Shown here: piece by piece, positions 3,932 through 6,658 of the stretch | How the letters are laid out: the number at the start of each line of letters is the position of its first letter | Position numbering within the stretch: the stretch's first letter is position 1 | Origin: CAYJAD01 sp964368075 | Lineage (GTDB): Bacteria; Desulfobacterota; Desulfovibrionia; Desulfovibrionales; Desulfovibrionaceae | Reading direction: 5' to 3' | Assembly: GCA_964368075.1 (NCBI GenBank) | Contig: CAYJAD010000089.1 | Span: 1 to 6,658 of the forward strand | Length of the DNA: 6,658 bases | Program-made: the position numbers and the translations under genes | The notes under the pieces: generated by a model | Told to the model about the DNA's origin: nothing | What the model saw: the letters and a program-made list of their open reading frames with translations, nothing else | The model's database searches: none

Positions 3932-6427
3932 ATGAAAAATCTTTATACCGTTACATTGCTTCGTGGTGATCTTATGGAGCTTGAAAGCCATTTAGCTCAA
4001 GCTCTTCGCGGCATACTCCCTTTTGCCAGCTATAGTCTTTATTTTCCAACCAAGGAAAGCTGCCCTCAAGAGCCTCAATGGATTGCCAGAGAGCGATCGC
4101 TTCTTTTGCCATTACGGTATGAAGGTGCACCACTAGGCGTATTTATGGCCCGTGGTGTAGACGGACGTACTGTAAAACGCCTTATGCCATCATTAGAAGC
4201 GCTTGCAGACTTATGCATACAACATATACTTTGTGTAAAGCAAAGCCGCATTGATGAACTTACCGGCCTTGCTCGCATGCCACGTTTGCTAGAGCGTATG
4301 CAGCAAAATGCCGATATGGTACGCTCTTATAGCAATGATGGAGCTGTTGCCGAGCATCAAGTGCCCCTTCACAAAGCTTGCATGGGGCTTATTGTTTTGC
4401 GCTGCCCCGCTCTTGATTCTTTAGCAACAGAATTTGGTTACACTTTTGCCCAGCAAGCTCTTTCTACTTGGGCTAAAGCTCTACAAGAAAATCTACCACA
4501 AGAAGTTTTAGCTGCCCGAAGTGGCGAAAATGAATGCACCTTACTTTTGCCCACAGCTTCTCGTACCTCTTGCAGCACATTTACTGAAGAAATCATGGCC
4601 AGAGTGGACGCTGTTACCCTTACACATACGGCATCCAAGCGCACCATTCGCCTCCATTCAGTGGCTGGTTTCGCTTTGTATCCGCAAGATATGGAAAGTT
4701 CGCGTTTATCTTTAGGAATGGCAGAGCAAGGGCATTATATTTTACAAAAAGCACGTCATGCGACACATATGGCCTACGAACGCAGTCGTTTTTTACCTAA
4801 AAAAGAAAAAAATATTGTGCACAATCGCTACCTTGCGTATGCAAGGGTACTAGCTCAGGGCGGTATACTTCAAGAAGTGCTTCCTCATGGACAAATACTT
4901 ACCAATTTAGGGCGCTATGCAGGTGCCAGAGAAGGACAGCATTTTGCTATTTGGGGTTTGAAAAATGAAACTTGGCAGCGAAAGGGAGAAGTTGTGCTTA
5001 TGGAAATGCGTAACTCCCAATCTGTAGCAGAAGTTCTTCAAATATATGATCCTGCATGGCCTTGGGAAAAAGGTGACAATCTACGTCTTATTGACGTACA
5101 ACAGCGTCAACAGTCTGAGATTTCCCCAGAGCAATCAGAACAGGATGTTATAGCCCCAGCACAACCTACAGAAGAGCTTTTATCGCACGGTGATTTTTTG
5201 CGCCAATTAACGGTGTCCGCAGAACAATATGCATCCTTTAGTCTTGCCTTGGTTCGTGTTCAAACAGAAAACTTTTCTCATGTGCAAGAAAAAGAAAGTG
5301 TTGAAAGCTTTATGCGCCTATACAAACAAGGCTACTATGCACACGATGCTGACGCGCAAGCCCATGAAGGTATTGTTCCCTTTGATGGCAAAAAAGATTA
5401 CTACCCTACTTTTATGGGGCGTTATGGCGAAACAAGCCTTATATTTTTTCACGCCACCAGCGCACAAAATTTAGAGCAAACCTATAAAGTCTTAGCACAG
5501 CAAGCCAAGGAAGCTGGCATAAAAGTAGCTATTGGCTTAGCAAGCTATCCATTTTTACAAGCGCATAAACGCGATATTTTAGAGCATTGTCATAAAGCAT
5601 TGGAACTCGCCCTACTTTTACCTGCACCGCAAGTGGGAAATATGGGATCCTTAGCGTTAAATATCAGTGCTGACCAACGCTATAGCCGTGGTGATGTTTT
5701 TGGTGCCATAGAAGAATATAAACTCGCCATTTTAGCAGATGCCAACAATGCCATGGCTTGGAACTCTTTAGGCGTTTGTATGGCTGCCCTTAATCGCCCC
5801 AGCGAAGCACGCCAACACTTCAAGGAAGCCTTGAAGTTGTGGAAGAAAACCCCTTATGTCTCTACAGTTTCAGAACAAACCGAACTAGACATTCCTAAAG
5901 AATTGGCTGCTACCTTATATAATTTAGGTACTGTTTGCCAAAGTCTAGGCGAAGCCCGCGCCGCCACCAAATATTTTAAACAATGTGTTGAAGTGGACAC
6001 CACTCATTACTTTGCTCATATTCGCTTGGGGCAATTGGCTGAAAAAAATAAAAAACTACAGCAAGCACGGCAATATTATACTCTTGCTAGCGAGCTTGAA
6101 AAAAATGCTACTGGCAATAGTACAGGGCTTGCCTATAGGTATTTAGCTCGTGTGGCTTTGCAGCAAGAAAAACACGCTGAAGCCAGAGAGTTACTTCATG
6201 AAACACTTTTACATAACCCACAAGATGCTGTGGCTCTTTGCATGCTTGCAGAAATTTATTTGCAAAGTGGTGAAGACCCGGCCATGTCTGAAATGCTTGC
6301 TAGAAAAAGTGTAGGCTTACGGCCAGAATATGCAAGTGCATGGCGCATTCTTGCACAAAGTTTACGCGCTCTTGGACAAGAAGATGACGCTTTAAATGCA
6401 GAAGATAAAGCGGCCACTTTATCATAA
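3932..6427 (+). CDS. GAF-like / double degenerate GGDEF / TPR scaffold protein
   Basis: An 831-aa protein with no signal peptide or clear membrane helix, so probably cytoplasmic. Residues about 15-100 look GAF-like. Residues 107-290 form a GGDEF-like fold (DELTGL at 108-113, VAGFALYP at 244-251), but the active motif reads R-S-G-E-N-E-C (196-202), the metal-binding D-x-D segment is LRCPA, and no RxxD inhibitory site is present. Residues 300-388 are a beta-rich module (LTNLGRYAGAREGQHFAIW, KGEVVLMEM, GDNLRLIDV). After a Q/E-rich linker (390-415) comes a second GGDEF-like domain (about 416-580) with RYGETSL (497-503) at the active-site position and VAIGLASYP (532-540). About seven TPRs fill 581-831. 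Both GGDEF units should be catalytically dead, implying a sensor or scaffold role. The ATG at 3932 lacks a Shine-Dalgarno; the in-frame ATG at 3974 (Met15) has GTGGTGATC before it and is a real alternative. Confidence 0.85.
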   Translation: MKNLYTVTLLRGDLMELESHLAQALRGILPFASYSLYFPTKESCPQEPQWIARERSLLLPLRYEGAPLGVFMARGVDGRTVKRLMPSLEALADLCIQHILCVKQSRIDELTGLARMPRLLERMQQNADMVRSYSNDGAVAEHQVPLHKACMGLIVLRCPALDSLATEFGYTFAQQALSTWAKALQENLPQEVLAARSGENECTLLLPTASRTSCSTFTEEIMARVDAVTLTHTASKRTIRLHSVAGFALYPQDMESSRLSLGMAEQGHYILQKARHATHMAYERSRFLPKKEKNIVHNRYLAYARVLAQGGILQEVLPHGQILTNLGRYAGAREGQHFAIWGLKNETWQRKGEVVLMEMRNSQSVAEVLQIYDPAWPWEKGDNLRLIDVQQRQQSEISPEQSEQDVIAPAQPTEELLSHGDFLRQLTVSAEQYASFSLALVRVQTENFSHVQEKESVESFMRLYKQGYYAHDADAQAHEGIVPFDGKKDYYPTFMGRYGETSLIFFHATSAQNLEQTYKVLAQQAKEAGIKVAIGLASYPFLQAHKRDILEHCHKALELALLLPAPQVGNMGSLALNISADQRYSRGDVFGAIEEYKLAILADANNAMAWNSLGVCMAALNRPSEARQHFKEALKLWKKTPYVSTVSEQTELDIPKELAATLYNLGTVCQSLGEARAATKYFKQCVEVDTTHYFAHIRLGQLAEKNKKLQQARQYYTLASELEKNATGNSTGLAYRYLARVALQQEKHAEARELLHETLLHNPQDAVALCMLAEIYLQSGEDPAMSEMLARKSVGLRPEYASAWRILAQSLRALGQEDDALNAEDKAATLS
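3963..3971 (+). promoter_or_regulatory. Possible ribosome-binding site for an alternative start at 3974
   Basis: GTGGTGATC matches the 3' part of the anti-Shine-Dalgarno complement (GGAGGTGATC); its GG lies seven bases before the in-frame ATG at 3974. Starting there removes 14 residues ahead of the GAF-like region and leaves all domains intact. Confidence 0.35.
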
Positions 6428-6555
6428 TTTTATATTCGAAACAAATTAGCGTTTTTTTATTAAGAAAAATCTTACAAGACGTTTTTATTGTGTTGAGACT
6501 TTTATTGCAAAGATAAAATCCTGTTGCAAGTAAAGTTTTTTGGAAAGGGGGGGCT

Positions 6556-6593
6556 GGGGGAAGAACCTTTTTTTTCAAAAAAGGTTTTCCCCC
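6556..6593. repeat. G/A/T/C-run palindrome after the 831-aa gene, terminator-like
   Basis: The left arm (6556-6573: five G, AAGAACC, six T) pairs with the right arm (6577-6593: six A, GGTTTT, five C) as 17 pairs with a single bulged G at 6563 and the loop TTC. Hairpins in which G-run, T-run, A-run and C-run follow each other are familiar at gene ends in Desulfovibrio-type genomes. It is 129 bases after the stop of the 831-aa gene. On the plus strand it is followed by A-runs, not T, so it is not a textbook intrinsic terminator; a T-run of 13 comes only at 6632-6644. The call as terminator is by position and resemblance. Confidence 0.5.
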
Positions 6594-6658
6594 AAAAAAA
6601 TAAAAAAATAAAAAAAATGTTAAATTTTTGGTTTTTTTTTTTTTGGGGGTTAAAAAAG
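6594..6658. other. Low-complexity A/T tracts at the window end
   Basis: Three A-runs separated by single T (6594-6617) are followed by ATTTTT, a 13-base T-run (6632-6644), GGGGG (6645-6649) and TTAAAAAAG. The C-run at 6589-6593 could pair with the G-run at 6645-6649, extended by A/T pairs, as an alternative to pairing with the G-run at 6556-6560. No coding frame is supported here. Such homopolymer-rich sequence is also where assembly errors collect. Confidence 0.5.

Noticed and set aside
6300..6578. Minus-strand 92-codon frame across the end of the 831-aa gene
   Set aside because: It starts within the homopolymer palindrome and overlaps the last TPR in antisense; no ribosome-binding site or domain seen.
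1..6658. CRISPR arrays, tRNA or rRNA genes, transposase genes, toxin-antitoxin pairs
   Set aside because: No regularly spaced direct repeats, no cloverleaf, no rRNA-like stretch, and no such protein motifs were found on either strand.

Overview
The window holds five protein genes, one of them cut by the left edge. The DNA is AT-rich (by eye around 40% G+C). The gene content suggests a low-GC relative of Desulfovibrio (Desulfobacterota, Desulfovibrionaceae): a long GAF/degenerate-GGDEF/TPR protein of a kind I associate with that family, a family II pyrophosphatase, and an intergenic palindrome built from G, T, A and C runs at the right end. This assignment is inference from family knowledge; no rRNA or tRNA is present to test it.

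Layout. (1) Positions 1-2175, plus strand: the end of an ABC transporter operon, with the C-terminus of a permease, a secreted NitT/TauT-type (NMT1/ThiY-like) substrate-binding protein, and an ATPase carrying a C-terminal TOBE-like extension. (2) 2176-2331: a convergent intergenic region with a weak hairpin and a perfect 15-bp hairpin, probably a shared terminator. (3) 2332-3249, minus strand: a manganese-dependent family II inorganic pyrophosphatase (ppaC). (4) 3250-3508: a divergent intergenic region with a long AT-rich inverted repeat. (5) 3509-3796, plus: a 95-aa ComFB-family protein. (6) 3797-3931: nested and alternative hairpins ending in a T-tract, followed at once by a possible promoter. 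(7) 3932-6427, plus: an 831-aa protein with a GAF-like domain, two GGDEF-like domains that have both lost the catalytic motif, a beta-rich domain between them, and about seven TPR repeats. (8) 6428-6658: low-complexity DNA with a large G/A/T/C-run palindrome.

How the parts relate. The ABC genes form one transcription unit for uptake of a small organic solute that cannot be named from sequence. The pyrophosphatase is a stand-alone housekeeping gene. The most interesting part is the right half. Some ComFB proteins outside the competence system are reported to bind cyclic dinucleotides, and this one sits directly upstream of a protein made of two catalytically dead GGDEF-like modules joined to a TPR scaffold. 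This could be a cyclic-di-GMP-linked receptor/scaffold pair, with a structured leader between the two genes that may set their relative expression. That functional link is a hypothesis.
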